In this document: positions 6,783-14,969 of the stretch, piece by piece
How the letters are laid out: each line of letters opens with the position of its first letter
How positions within the stretch are numbered: position 1 is the first letter of the stretch
Source: Myxococcales bacterium
GTDB taxonomy: Bacteria; Myxococcota; Bradymonadia; UBA7976; UBA1532
Length of the DNA: 64,000 bases
Direction of reading: 5' to 3'
NCBI GenBank assembly: GCA_020633515.1
Contig: JACKDM010000010.1
Location: forward strand, 42,342 to 106,341
Notes under the pieces: model-generated
Database searches by the model: none
Seen by the model: the letters and a program-made list of their open reading frames with translations, nothing else
Told to the model about the DNA's origin: nothing
Program-made: the position numbers and the translations under genes

Positions 6783-9178
6783 GGCGCGGAGCGCTTGTCC
6801 GGAGGGCGGCGGAGCGAGCACGGCGGGGGGGAGCGCTGAAGCGAGGGGAGTTCGCCCTTCTCGGCCCCCTCGCCGCAGGGCTCGCTGCCGCGCTCGCCGC
6901 AGTGCTCACCGCCGCGCCCGTCGCCGCTCAGCCGGCGGCGGTGGTCGAGGCGTTCGACGCCGCCGCCGATCCCGACCGCGCCCCGACGGTGCGCAGCGTG
7001 CGGCTGCCCCGCGGCAAGCCCGACCCGGCCGACCGGGTCGCCGTCGCCGCGCTCGAAGGCAGCCCGGCGACCCCCGAGGCGCTCGAAGCGCTCGTCGCCG
7101 CGCTCGAGCGCCCCGACCGCGGCGGCGTCGCGCTCCGCGTGCAGCCCGTCGCCCGCGCCGCCGGGCTCGTCGACGTCGTCGTCGCCTTCGAAGCCGAGCC
7201 CCGCCGCACCGGCCGCCTCCGCCCGCTCGTCGCCGACGCGACCCCCGACCCCGACGAGAGCCGCCGCCTCGCGCGCCGGGTCGAGGCGGTCGTCTCCCCG
7301 TTCGCGCTGCGCGAGGGCCACATCTTCCACCCCTACCTGCTCGACCGCGACACCGACCGGATCCGCCGCTACTTCATCGAGCAGGGCTACCCCTTCGTGC
7401 GCGTCGAGCCGCGCCTCGTCGAGAGCCCCGGCGTCGTCGACGTCACCTGGGTCGCCCACCCCGGCGAGCGGCGCACGGTCGGCGAGCTGCGCACCGTCGG
7501 GCTCCCGGACGGCGTCAGCCGCCCCAAGCTGCGCACCGAGGCGGGCCCGGAGACCGTCGCGCGGCCGTGGGTGCTCGAAGAGGACGCCGAGCGGGTGCGG
7601 CGGCAGGTGTGCCGGGCCGGCTTCCCCGACGCCCAGGTCGAGGTCGCCGTCGAGCCGGTGGGGAGCGGCCTCGCCGTCGAGTTCCGCGTCACCCCCGGGC
7701 CGCGCGCCGCGCTCCGCGAGTGGCGGGTCGTCGCGCCCGCCGTGCCGCCCGAGGTGCTCGCCCGCGCGCTGCGCCGGGAGGGCGAGCCGTGGTGCCCCGA
7801 CGACGCCGACGCGCTCGCCGACGACCTCCGCGCCCGCCTCGCCGCCGCCGCCCGCCCCGACGCCGACGTGCGCTGGACCGCGAAGCGCGGGCAGAGCCCC
7901 GGCGACACGATCCCGGTCGACGTCACGCTCACCATCGCCGACGCCGAGGCGGTGCGGATCGGGCGGGTCTGGTTCTCGGGCAACCGCGTCACTCGCCACG
8001 ACCTGCTCCGCGCGCTCGTCGAGGTCGACGAAGGCGACCTCTACGACCCCGACGCGATCGACCGCAGCGTGCAGGCGCTCCGCCGCACCCACCTCTTCCG
8101 CCGCGTCGAGGCCCGCACCGTGCCCGGCCCCAAGCCCCGCACCCGCCACCTGCTCTTCCAGCTCGATGAGCGCGAGCCCTTCTCGATCAACCTCGAACAG
8201 CAGTCGCTCACCCTGCACAACCTCGACCTCGGCGACGCCACCACCGACGTGCGCGCGCTCTCCGCCGGCGCCGCGCTGCGCGGGGCCGGGCAGCGCGTCG
8301 TGCTCTATGCGCAGCCCGACTGGCAGGGCCTGCACGTCTTCGACCCCTACGTGCTCCCGCTGCTCGGCTTCGAAGCCCGCCTCGACCGCCGCACCGCCGA
8401 CTTCGGCGCCGACGTGGAGGAGATCTGGTGGTCGGCCGAGCTCGCCGCCGGCCTGCGCGCCTTCGCCGAGCGCCTCGAGCTCTTGCCCGGGATCTGGTAC
8501 GAGGTCACCTTCCCCGAGGGCGTGCCCTCCGCCGCCGGCCTCCCCGTCGCCGCCGAGTCCACGCTCATGAGCGCCTTCGGCTTCCGCGCCCGGATCAGCT
8601 ACGAGCTGCTCGACGAGGAGCAGATCCCCTACCTCGGCTTCGCGCTCAACACGAGCGCCTGGCGGGCGACCCCCTGGCTCGGCGGCGACTACGACCTGCG
8701 CCGCCTCCGCGCCGATCTGAGCCTGCGCGTGCCCTTGTGGCGGTTCGACGGCGACCGCCACCTCGTGCTCGGCCTGCTCGCCGGCGTACACGACCTCACC
8801 CGCTACGAGCGCGGCGCGCTCCCCGCCCACAGCCGCATCACCCCCAAGATCCGCGGCTTCGACCCGCTGCGCTTCGACCGCCCGCTCGACGGCGACGTCG
8901 TCGAGCTCGGCGGCAACCTCGCCGCGACCGCCGGGATCGAGGTGCGCATCCCGATGCCCTACGCCCGAAGGCACGCGCTCATCCCGTTCTTCGACGCCGC
9001 GACCCTCGCCGAGCCCGGCGTCGCCGAGGTCTTCGACGAGCTCTTCATGGCGCCCGGTCTGACCTACGCCTACAGCTTCTTCGACGAGCGCCTCGAAGGC
9101 TACCTGCGGGTCGCCTTCCCGCTGCGCACCGACGTGGAGCTCGAGTACCTGGCGTTCGGATTGGGCGGGAGCTTTTGA
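6779..9178 (+). CDS. BamA/TamA-family (Omp85) outer-membrane protein with POTRA domains
   Basis: The frame from GTG 6779 encodes 799 aa. A signal peptide ends VAAQP (about residues 28-52), preceded by an unusually long Arg-rich stretch that is a remnant of the intergenic repeat. The true start could therefore be the CTG at 6836, which has a GGGGGGAG site. POTRA-like units follow, for example FIEQGYPFVRVEPRLVESPG and IGRVWFSGNRVTRHDLLRAL with DGDLYD-type VDEGDLYDPDAIDRSVQ. The C-terminal half is a beta-barrel rich in alternating hydrophobic/aromatic strands and ends LAFGLGGSF, with the terminal Phe typical of barrel proteins. It likely acts in outer-membrane protein insertion or secretion, but the protein is divergent and need not be the housekeeping BamA. 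Confidence 0.85.
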   Translation: MRRGALVRRAAERARRGGALKRGEFALLGPLAAGLAAALAAVLTAAPVAAQPAAVVEAFDAAADPDRAPTVRSVRLPRGKPDPADRVAVAALEGSPATPEALEALVAALERPDRGGVALRVQPVARAAGLVDVVVAFEAEPRRTGRLRPLVADATPDPDESRRLARRVEAVVSPFALREGHIFHPYLLDRDTDRIRRYFIEQGYPFVRVEPRLVESPGVVDVTWVAHPGERRTVGELRTVGLPDGVSRPKLRTEAGPETVARPWVLEEDAERVRRQVCRAGFPDAQVEVAVEPVGSGLAVEFRVTPGPRAALREWRVVAPAVPPEVLARALRREGEPWCPDDADALADDLRARLAAAARPDADVRWTAKRGQSPGDTIPVDVTLTIADAEAVRIGRVWFSGNRVTRHDLLRALVEVDEGDLYDPDAIDRSVQALRRTHLFRRVEARTVPGPKPRTRHLLFQLDEREPFSINLEQQSLTLHNLDLGDATTDVRALSAGAALRGAGQRVVLYAQPDWQGLHVFDPYVLPLLGFEARLDRRTADFGADVEEIWWSAELAAGLRAFAERLELLPGIWYEVTFPEGVPSAAGLPVAAESTLMSAFGFRARISYELLDEEQIPYLGFALNTSAWRATPWLGGDYDLRRLRADLSLRVPLWRFDGDRHLVLGLLAGVHDLTRYERGALPAHSRITPKIRGFDPLRFDRPLDGDVVELGGNLAATAGIEVRIPMPYARRHALIPFFDAATLAEPGVAEVFDELFMAPGLTYAYSFFDERLEGYLRVAFPLRTDVELEYLAFGLGGSF
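6800..6825 (+). repeat. Remnant of the dispersed hairpin repeat (3' end only)
   Basis: About 26 bases match the 3' end of the repeat at 18883-18998 (core GGGCGGCGxAGCGAGCACGGCG) with few mismatches. It sits between two genes, as the full copies do, but has lost the first two hairpins. Confidence 0.5.
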
Positions 9179-9188
9179 GCGACGGCGC

Positions 9189-9701
9189 TCACAGATCGGC
9201 GAGCGAGAGCAGCGACGGCGCCTCGGTCACGATCGGCTGCGGCTCGGGCTGGTTGCGCGGCGGGAGCTTGCCGGTGAGCACGTAGACGAAGTACGGCGCG
9301 CGCACCATCGCCTCGTCGAGGTCGCGGTCGTTGTTCTCGCAGCGCCCGATCCCGCGGCCGATGTCGACGAAGCTGCGCAGCATGCGCTCGGCCTGATGGC
9401 GGTCGACCGTGCGATAGACGACGTGCATGTAGCTCCACGCCTTCTTCAGGTAGGTCGCGTGCACCAGATCGCCATCGACGACGCGGTTGATCTCGACCGC
9501 GCTCCCCGCGAGGCGGGTCTGGTGCATGCTCGGATCGCCGCACACCCCCACCCGGAACGCGAGCCCGTTGAGCGCGCACCACGTCGCGAGCGAGCGAAAC
9601 ACCCGCTCCGACTGCGGCCCGTCCTTGATCACCTGCGTGCGATCCCCCAGCGGCGAGAGCCGCCCGTCCGGGCTCGCCTTCCAGCAGCGCAGCACGATCA
9701 C
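9189..9701 (-). CDS. Unknown protein, second member of a tandem paralogous pair
   Basis: This is 170 aa from GTG 9701, which overlaps the TGA of the upstream paralogue as GTGA. No signal peptide or membrane segment is visible. A core, AFRVGVCGDPSMHQT then MHVVYRTVDRHQAERML, aligns with FRVGVASDLSPAI then LHVVFRTLASGEARTV in the gene upstream, so the two arose by duplication. The end (PAPYFVYVLTGK-like APYFVYVLTGKLPPR) also matches the paralogue (APHCVFVLLGPRTK). The family is not recognised. It converges with the Omp85 gene with a gap of only 10 bases. Confidence 0.8.
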   Translation of the reverse strand: MIVLRCWKASPDGRLSPLGDRTQVIKDGPQSERVFRSLATWCALNGLAFRVGVCGDPSMHQTRLAGSAVEINRVVDGDLVHATYLKKAWSYMHVVYRTVDRHQAERMLRSFVDIGRGIGRCENNDRDLDEAMVRAPYFVYVLTGKLPPRNQPEPQPIVTEAPSLLSLADL

Positions 9702-10210
9702 CGGCCACCTCCCGCGCCGCCCCGGCGCTTCGTCCGCGGCCCGAGCAGCACGAAGACGCAGTGCGGCGCATTCCACAGCTCGCCGTGCCCCGCCAGCCGC
9801 CCCTCGCCGATCTCCTCGCCACCCCGTCGCAGCGCGTCCGCCCGCTCCACCAGCGCGTGCGCGACCGTGCGCGCCTCCCCCGACGCCAGCGTGCGAAACA
9901 CGACGTGCAGCTCCTCCCACCCCGGCCGCACCCAGGTGAGCTGCACCCGGTCGCCGGTCTCCATGCGCGAGAGCTCGTACAGCCCGTTGTGCAGCGTCCC
10001 GATCGCCGGCGACAGATCGCTCGCGACCCCCACCCGGAACGGCCGCGGCCCGTGCACGCCCTCCGGGATCACCAGCCGCTCGAACGCCCCGAGCGCCGCC
10101 GACCGGGTCGCCGGCAGCATCTCGACCTCGTTCCGCGCCCACGGCCGATCGGGGATCTTCTGCACCGGGGTGGCCGCCCCCCCGCTCCCGCGCCAGGCGT
10201 AGACTTGCAT
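9698..10210 (-). CDS. Unknown protein, first member of a tandem paralogous pair
   Basis: This is 170 aa from ATG 10210, the first Met after which the similarity to its neighbour begins (VYAWRGS against VLRCWKA). No strong ribosome binding site is visible, so an earlier start is possible. It shares with the downstream gene the blocks FRVGV, a central basic region, LHVVFRT and the C-terminal PHCVFVLLG. It is probably a soluble cytoplasmic protein; both copies are retained and translationally coupled, which suggests a heteromer. No known domain is recognised. Confidence 0.75.
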   Translation of the reverse strand: MQVYAWRGSGGAATPVQKIPDRPWARNEVEMLPATRSAALGAFERLVIPEGVHGPRPFRVGVASDLSPAIGTLHNGLYELSRMETGDRVQLTWVRPGWEELHVVFRTLASGEARTVAHALVERADALRRGGEEIGEGRLAGHGELWNAPHCVFVLLGPRTKRRGGAGGGR

Positions 10211-10304
10211 CGTCGTCGAATGAATCCGTCCAGACCGGAACTGGACGCATCGTAGCAGAAGCGGGCGGGGCAGAGGCGACCGGGTTTCTGCGATCGACGC
10301 GCGA

Positions 10305-11774
10305 TCAGCCCGGCGGCCAATCCGCATAGGCGTCGACATAACCGCGCACGTCGTACTTGCGGCGCGTCGAGTCGCTCGTCATGTACCGGATCTTGCCGAA
10401 GATCGGCCGCTCGGGCCCCCAGGCGCGGTCGAAGCGGCCGAGCACCCACATGATCCCCGAGTAGGAGTTGGGATCGCGCCCGTCGATCGCCCACTTGTTG
10501 TTCTGCTCGACCATCACCGCGAGCGCCTGCTCGGGCGTCGGCGACCACTCCAGGATCTTCTTGCCCCACAACATGCGCAGGTAGTTGTGGATCACGCCGT
10601 CGCGGCGGAGCTCGTTCTGCGCGGCGTTCCACAGCCGATCGGCGGTCTGCGCCGCTTCGAGCTCGGCCGCCGAGTACAGCTCCGGGCGCGGGTCGCCGCG
10701 GTGCTCGGCGAGCGTCAGCCGCGCCCAGTCGGGCAGGCTCTCGTACTCGGCGTAGCGCGGCTCGGCGTGGCAGAACTGCCAGCCGAGCTCCCGCCAGGTG
10801 ACCAGCTCGTCGAGGAAGCTCTCGGCCGCCGCGCTCATGCCCCACCACCCTTCGCGCGCCCCGGTCACCTTCGCCGCGACCCGCCCCGGGTTCCACGCCT
10901 CGCGCGCCGCGACCGCCTCGAAGACCTGGTGCGCCGAGACGTGCCCGAAGTGCAGCCACGGCGACAGCCCGCTCGACCCGCCCGCGCCCGGCTTGTTGCG
11001 CTCCTCGTCGTAGCGCGCGAGCCGCCGATCGACGAACGCGTGCAGCCGCGCGGTGCCCGCGACGTGGCCGCCGACCGCCTCGACCGGCGCGACGCCGTGG
11101 TCGATCGCGATCGTGCGCTCGACGTGCGCCGCCCGATCGAGCGCGCTCGCCGCCGGCCAGCGGCGGGTGATCTCGGCCGGCAGCGCCGCGAGCCGCGGCA
11201 GCTCGACCCCGGCGAGGCAGTCTTCGACCGGCCAGACCTCGAAGTGCGCCGGCAGGAGCCGTTGCAGCGCGCGGCGGAAGCTGAACGCCCGCGGCCACGC
11301 GCGCGGCTCGGCTTCGAGCGGCAAGAGCCCGCACGAGTCGACCGTCTCGAAGCGGCACGCGACCTGCCGCTCGGCGGCCGCCACCATGCGCGGCAGGAAG
11401 AACATCGGCGCCTCGTCACCCACCACCACCGCCGCCCGCGCCGAGAGCGCCGCGAGCAGCCCCGCGCCGTCGCCCGGCTTGGCTTCGAGGTAGGGGTAGT
11501 AGCTCACCGCCCGCCCGGCGAAGGCGCGCGCGTTGTCGGCCATGCCGTCGATGACGAAGCGATGGTGCCGATCCGACGCCCAGCGATAGCCGGCGCGCAG
11601 CGGCTCGAAGATCACGAGCGGGCGGCCGAGCGCCCGCGCCCACCACAGCGCGCGCTCGAGCGCGAAGTTCCAGCCGGGGCGGCGGGCGGCGGTCATCCAG
11701 TACAGCACGAAGTCGCGATCGGCCGCGGGCGGGCGGTCGACGCGGACGCGGAGGCGGAGGTCGAGCGGCGACAT
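10305..11774 (-). CDS. phr: Class II deoxyribodipyrimidine (CPD) photolyase
   Basis: This is 489 aa from ATG 11774, the usual length for the class. It repairs UV-induced cyclobutane pyrimidine dimers using blue light and FADH. The N-terminal antenna-type alpha/beta domain begins RDFVLYWMTAARRPGWNFAL, and the C-terminal helical FAD domain holds the class II signature (ELRRDGVIHNYLRMLWGKKI, then NNKWAIDGRDPNSYSGI and the Trp/Gly-rich GIMWVLGRFDRAW). The order and spacing are normal and no key block is missing. It is divergently oriented from the glycerophosphodiesterase gene across the palindrome array. Confidence 0.95.
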   Translation of the reverse strand: MSPLDLRLRVRVDRPPAADRDFVLYWMTAARRPGWNFALERALWWARALGRPLVIFEPLRAGYRWASDRHHRFVIDGMADNARAFAGRAVSYYPYLEAKPGDGAGLLAALSARAAVVVGDEAPMFFLPRMVAAAERQVACRFETVDSCGLLPLEAEPRAWPRAFSFRRALQRLLPAHFEVWPVEDCLAGVELPRLAALPAEITRRWPAASALDRAAHVERTIAIDHGVAPVEAVGGHVAGTARLHAFVDRRLARYDEERNKPGAGGSSGLSPWLHFGHVSAHQVFEAVAAREAWNPGRVAAKVTGAREGWWGMSAAAESFLDELVTWRELGWQFCHAEPRYAEYESLPDWARLTLAEHRGDPRPELYSAAELEAAQTADRLWNAAQNELRRDGVIHNYLRMLWGKKILEWSPTPEQALAVMVEQNNKWAIDGRDPNSYSGIMWVLGRFDRAWGPERPIFGKIRYMTSDSTRRKYDVRGYVDAYADWPPG

Positions 11775-12150
11775 GCGTCAGGAGCCTCGGTGGTTGGTCG
11801 GAGCGGGGAGCCGATACCCGCGGCGCGGCGCGGGTTACCGCCGGGCGGCGATGGCAGGAGCGGCGCGGGGCGCCGACGGTCGGCTCGGGACGGCGGGTGA
11901 CGCGGGTCACCACGCGGCGTCGCCGGCCGGGACCGCGGGCTACGCCGACGGTCGGCGCGGCGGGCGACGCGAGGTGCGCCGACGGTCGGCGCGTGGACGG
12001 CGGACGGCGCGGATCACCACGCGGCGTCGCCGGCCGGGACCGCGGCGTGCACCGACGGTCGGCGCGGCGGGCGCGCGAGGTGCGCCGACGGTAGGCGCGG
12101 CGGGCGGCGCTGTGGCACGCTCGCGAACGCCCTGCTCGCGGAGACCGCCG
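11775..12150. repeat. Intergenic region with two tandem ~107-bp units and five copies of a CCGACGGTCGG palindrome
   Basis: This 376-base non-coding gap lies between divergent genes. The 16-mer CGCCGACGGTCGGCGC, whose centre CCGAC-G-GTCGG is an inverted repeat, occurs at 11871, 11943, 11977, 12050 and 12083, with one or two changes in copies 1, 4 and 5. Spacings alternate 72, 34, 73, 33, so the copies lie in a 107-bp tandem duplication (units from about 11901 and 12008, sharing TCACCACGCGGCGTCGCCGG). It could be an operator array, a structured repeat family or simple duplication. No promoter could be placed confidently. Confidence 0.75.
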
Positions 12151-13287
12151 ATGCCCCGCCCCTCGCCTCGCACCCTCGTCCGCCTCGCCCTCGCCCGCCT
12201 CGCCCTCGCCCGCCTCGCCCTCGCCGCGCTGCTCCCGCTCGCCGGCTGCGGTGAGACCGACCGCGCCGAGATCCCGCTCGACCCGCCCGACGCCGCGCTC
12301 GAACCCGACGCCGCCGAACCCGACGCCGCCACCCCCGACGACGCCGCCCAACCCGAACCCGACGCCGCCCCCGACGCCGCCCCCGACGCCCGCCCGTCGA
12401 GCCCCACCGCCGGCCTCCCCTTCGTCGCCGGCCCCGACGCCGCGCTCTTCGACTGCACCGCCGACTTCACCCCGCCCGACCGCCGCTCGCCCGTCCCGCT
12501 CGGCTGCGTCATCGACCCCGACTGCCACGAAGCCATGGTCGTCGCCCACCGCGGCGCCGGCGGCCAGTTCGGCACCATCGCCCCCGAGAACAGCCTCGCC
12601 GCCATCCGCGCCGCGCTCCTCCTCGGCGTCGACGGCGTCGAGCTCGACGTGCGCCACACCGCAGACGACCGCCTCGTGCTCATGCACGACGCCGACCTCG
12701 ACCGCACCACCCTCGCCACCGGCGCCGTCGCCGACCACACCGCCGCCGAGCTCGCCCAGATCGCGCTCCGCCCCCCGGTGCGCCCCGAGATCCCCGGCGA
12801 CTTCGGCTGCGAGCGCGTCGCCACCCTCGAAGACGCCTTCGCGCTCACCCGCGGCCGCCTCTTCATCGACCTCGACACCAAGACCAGCCGCGTCGACCTC
12901 GTCGTCGCCGCGATCACCGCCGCCGGCCTGCAAGACGAGGTCTTCGTCTCGGTCTCCGACGCCGCCAAGGCCGCCGAGGCCCGCCGCCTCGACCCGTCCA
13001 TCCGCGTCCAGGTGCGCCCCGACAGCCCCGCCGAATATGAAGAGGTGATGGCGCTCTTCGACCGCCCGCCCGAGATCGTCGAGATCCCCTCGACGCAGAT
13101 CGAGTTGATGGCGCCCGCGATCCGCGCCGCCGGCCAGAAGGTCTTCGCCGATGTATGGGGCGCCGACGTCAACGCCGGCCTGCGCGGCGACGTCTCGGCC
13201 TACCGCGCGCACTACGCGGCCGGCGCGCACATCCTCCAGAGCGAGTTCGCGCCGCTCGTGCTCGAAGCGCTCGGGCGCCGCGAGTAG
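12151..13287 (+). CDS. Glycerophosphodiester phosphodiesterase family lipoprotein
   Basis: This is 378 aa from ATG 12151. The signal peptide has an RLALA repeat and lipobox LAGC, followed by an Asp/Pro/Ala-rich spacer of about 50 residues, so it is likely lipid-anchored and exported. The catalytic TIM-barrel signature of the family is intact: VVAHRGAGG, then APENSLAAIRAAL, VDGVELDVRHTADDRLVLMHD with the metal-binding Glu-x-Asp and the second His, and near the end VFADVWG. It hydrolyses glycerophosphodiesters to glycerol-3-phosphate and alcohol; the substrate here is unknown. The barrel continues to the C-terminus without interruption. Confidence 0.9.
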   Translation: MPRPSPRTLVRLALARLALARLALAALLPLAGCGETDRAEIPLDPPDAALEPDAAEPDAATPDDAAQPEPDAAPDAAPDARPSSPTAGLPFVAGPDAALFDCTADFTPPDRRSPVPLGCVIDPDCHEAMVVAHRGAGGQFGTIAPENSLAAIRAALLLGVDGVELDVRHTADDRLVLMHDADLDRTTLATGAVADHTAAELAQIALRPPVRPEIPGDFGCERVATLEDAFALTRGRLFIDLDTKTSRVDLVVAAITAAGLQDEVFVSVSDAAKAAEARRLDPSIRVQVRPDSPAEYEEVMALFDRPPEIVEIPSTQIELMAPAIRAAGQKVFADVWGADVNAGLRGDVSAYRAHYAAGAHILQSEFAPLVLEALGRRE

Positions 13288-13291
13288 TCGA

Positions 13292-13735
13292 TCAGAGCTT
13301 CAGCTTGCCCTCGACCGCCGGGACCTCCTCGGTCGCCTCGGCGACCGCCGAGGGCACGATCTCCTCGAAGTAGCGGGCGAGCGCCTTGCCATCGTGGATC
13401 GTGGGCACGCCCTCGAACTCGAAGGGTCGCTCGCACGACTCGCGCACGTCGGAGCGCTTCAGGTCGCGGGCGAGGGCGCGCGCGAAGTCGCCCTTGATCA
13501 CCACCCAGGTCTCGCTGACGTCGATCACGCTCCCACCGCGGCGGGCGCTGTCGATCCGCATCACGTCGCCGGCCGAGGGCTTGCCGTCGCGGTCACGGTC
13601 CCAGATCGTGCCGCGGATCTCGATGTCGTCGGCCGAGACCCGGCTCTCGACGCCATCCCAGCGGATGTGGGCGATGTCGGGCGGGCAGAAGAGGGGAGCG
13701 GCGAGGAAGGCGAGCGCGAAGAGACTGCCGGACAT
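13292..13735 (-). CDS. Small exported protein of unknown function
   Basis: This is 147 aa from ATG 13735 with GGAGG seven bases upstream. Residues 1-16 (SGSLFALAFLAAPLF) form a short signal peptide. The remainder is soluble and contains an Asp-rich turn WDRDRDGKPSAGDVMRID that resembles a calcium-binding loop, and two Cys residues (FCPP, ESCER) that may pair. No family is recognised. It converges with the glycerophosphodiesterase gene, only four bases apart. Confidence 0.75.
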   Translation of the reverse strand: MSGSLFALAFLAAPLFCPPDIAHIRWDGVESRVSADDIEIRGTIWDRDRDGKPSAGDVMRIDSARRGGSVIDVSETWVVIKGDFARALARDLKRSDVRESCERPFEFEGVPTIHDGKALARYFEEIVPSAVAEATEEVPAVEGKLKL

Positions 13736-14042
13736 GTCGAACCTCCGAGGTCAAGGACGCCGCGGAGGGTTGCATCGGCCATGCCCGGAGACGGGACACC
13801 CGCTCGATCCGGCGCCCGCTCGACGGAGGCGACCATCCGGTCGCGACGTTCACGACCGGGCGCCCCGGGGCCGAATGCCTCGATGGAGCATGGACTTGGG
13901 GCGATCGGCTCCGATCGCGGGTCCGCCGGCGGGATCCGTTCGGCATCGAGCCTCGGCTCGCCGCGCCCCTGCGCTCACCTCGGCCTCGGCTCGCCGCGCC
14001 CCTGCGCTCGCCTCCCCGTCGGCTCGCTGCGCCCCGGCCGCT
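13736..14042. repeat. Intergenic region with a 33-bp tandem repeat
   Basis: This is non-coding between two minus-strand genes. Bases 13950-13976 and 13983-14009 are the same 27-mer (beginning GCCTCGGCTCGCCGCG), and a third, decayed unit lies at about 14015-14040, giving a 33-bp period. The array directly abuts the stop codon of the coiled-coil gene. A multiple of three bases is compatible with a former in-frame coding repeat. No promoter or terminator stands out. Confidence 0.6.
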
Positions 14043-14903
14043 TCAGCTCGCCGACTCGTCCGCCGCCGCGGCCGGCGCCGCCGACTCGGCGCGGGCCAGC
14101 TCGGCCTCGACCCGCGCCTGCACCGACTCCTCGGCGCCGCGGGCGCGCTCGATCTGCGCCTCGTACTGGAGCTGGAGGATCTTGTACGCCCGCCGCTCGG
14201 CGCGCAGGTGGTGTTGCAGGTCGCGCACCGCCGCCTCGTGCTTGTCGAGATCGGCCACCCGCCGCTTGTCGGCGGTGCGCGCCTGCTTCTCGGCCTCGGC
14301 GATCTTGTCGCGCAGCGCCTTGCCCTGCTCACGCTCGGCCGCGAGCTGCTCGCGCAGCCGCTCGAGGCGCGGGTCCTCTTCGCGGCGGCGCGACGGCGGC
14401 GCCTCGGCGGGCGCCTCACCCTCGGCAGCAGCCTCGGCGCGGCCCTCGGCGGCGGCCTCGGCGCGCTCGGCGGACCGCTCGGCCCGCGGCTCGGCCCGCT
14501 CGGTGCGCTCCGGCCGGGCCGGCCCCGCCGCGACCCGACGGGCCGCGGCGAGCTGCGCCTCGAGCTCGGCGATCCGCGCCTTCGCCCGCTCGGCCTCGTC
14601 CTTCGATGACAGCATCGCCCGGCGGAAGTCGGCCAGCTCGCTCTCGAGGTGGGCGACCTTGCCCTGCATCGCGGTCGCCTTCTCCTCGGCCGACCGCTTC
14701 GCGTCGCGCAGCCCGTCGCTCTTCTTCTCGACCTTGCGCGCCGCCTCCTTGGCGGTCTGCGCGGCCGCCTCCTTCTCGGCGAGGCGCTTCTCGGCGTCTG
14801 CCTTCTCGGCGCGCGCCTTCTCGAGCTCGGCCCTGACGCTCGCGAGCTCCTCGGTCAGCGCGTCCACCTGCTTGCGCAGCGCGCCGCCTCCGAACAGTCC
14901 CAT
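14043..14903 (-). CDS. Coiled-coil protein of unknown function
   Basis: This is 286 aa from ATG 14903. After a short MGLFGGG start, nearly the whole protein is Glu/Ala/Lys/Arg-rich heptad-like helix (residues about 8-115 and 175-270), interrupted by an Ala/Glu/Pro/Arg-rich linker at about 120-175. It has no signal peptide and no membrane helix. Such proteins are usually cytoplasmic scaffolds or filament formers, but nothing here identifies a specific role. It stands alone, with a separate downstream repeat region. Confidence 0.8.
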   Translation of the reverse strand: MGLFGGGALRKQVDALTEELASVRAELEKARAEKADAEKRLAEKEAAAQTAKEAARKVEKKSDGLRDAKRSAEEKATAMQGKVAHLESELADFRRAMLSSKDEAERAKARIAELEAQLAAARRVAAGPARPERTERAEPRAERSAERAEAAAEGRAEAAAEGEAPAEAPPSRRREEDPRLERLREQLAAEREQGKALRDKIAEAEKQARTADKRRVADLDKHEAAVRDLQHHLRAERRAYKILQLQYEAQIERARGAEESVQARVEAELARAESAAPAAAADESAS

Positions 14904-14969
14904 CGTTCCGCCTCCGGCGTGTCGAAGCGAGGGACCATACCCGGCGCGCGGGGCGGTGTCCAGGGGGTG

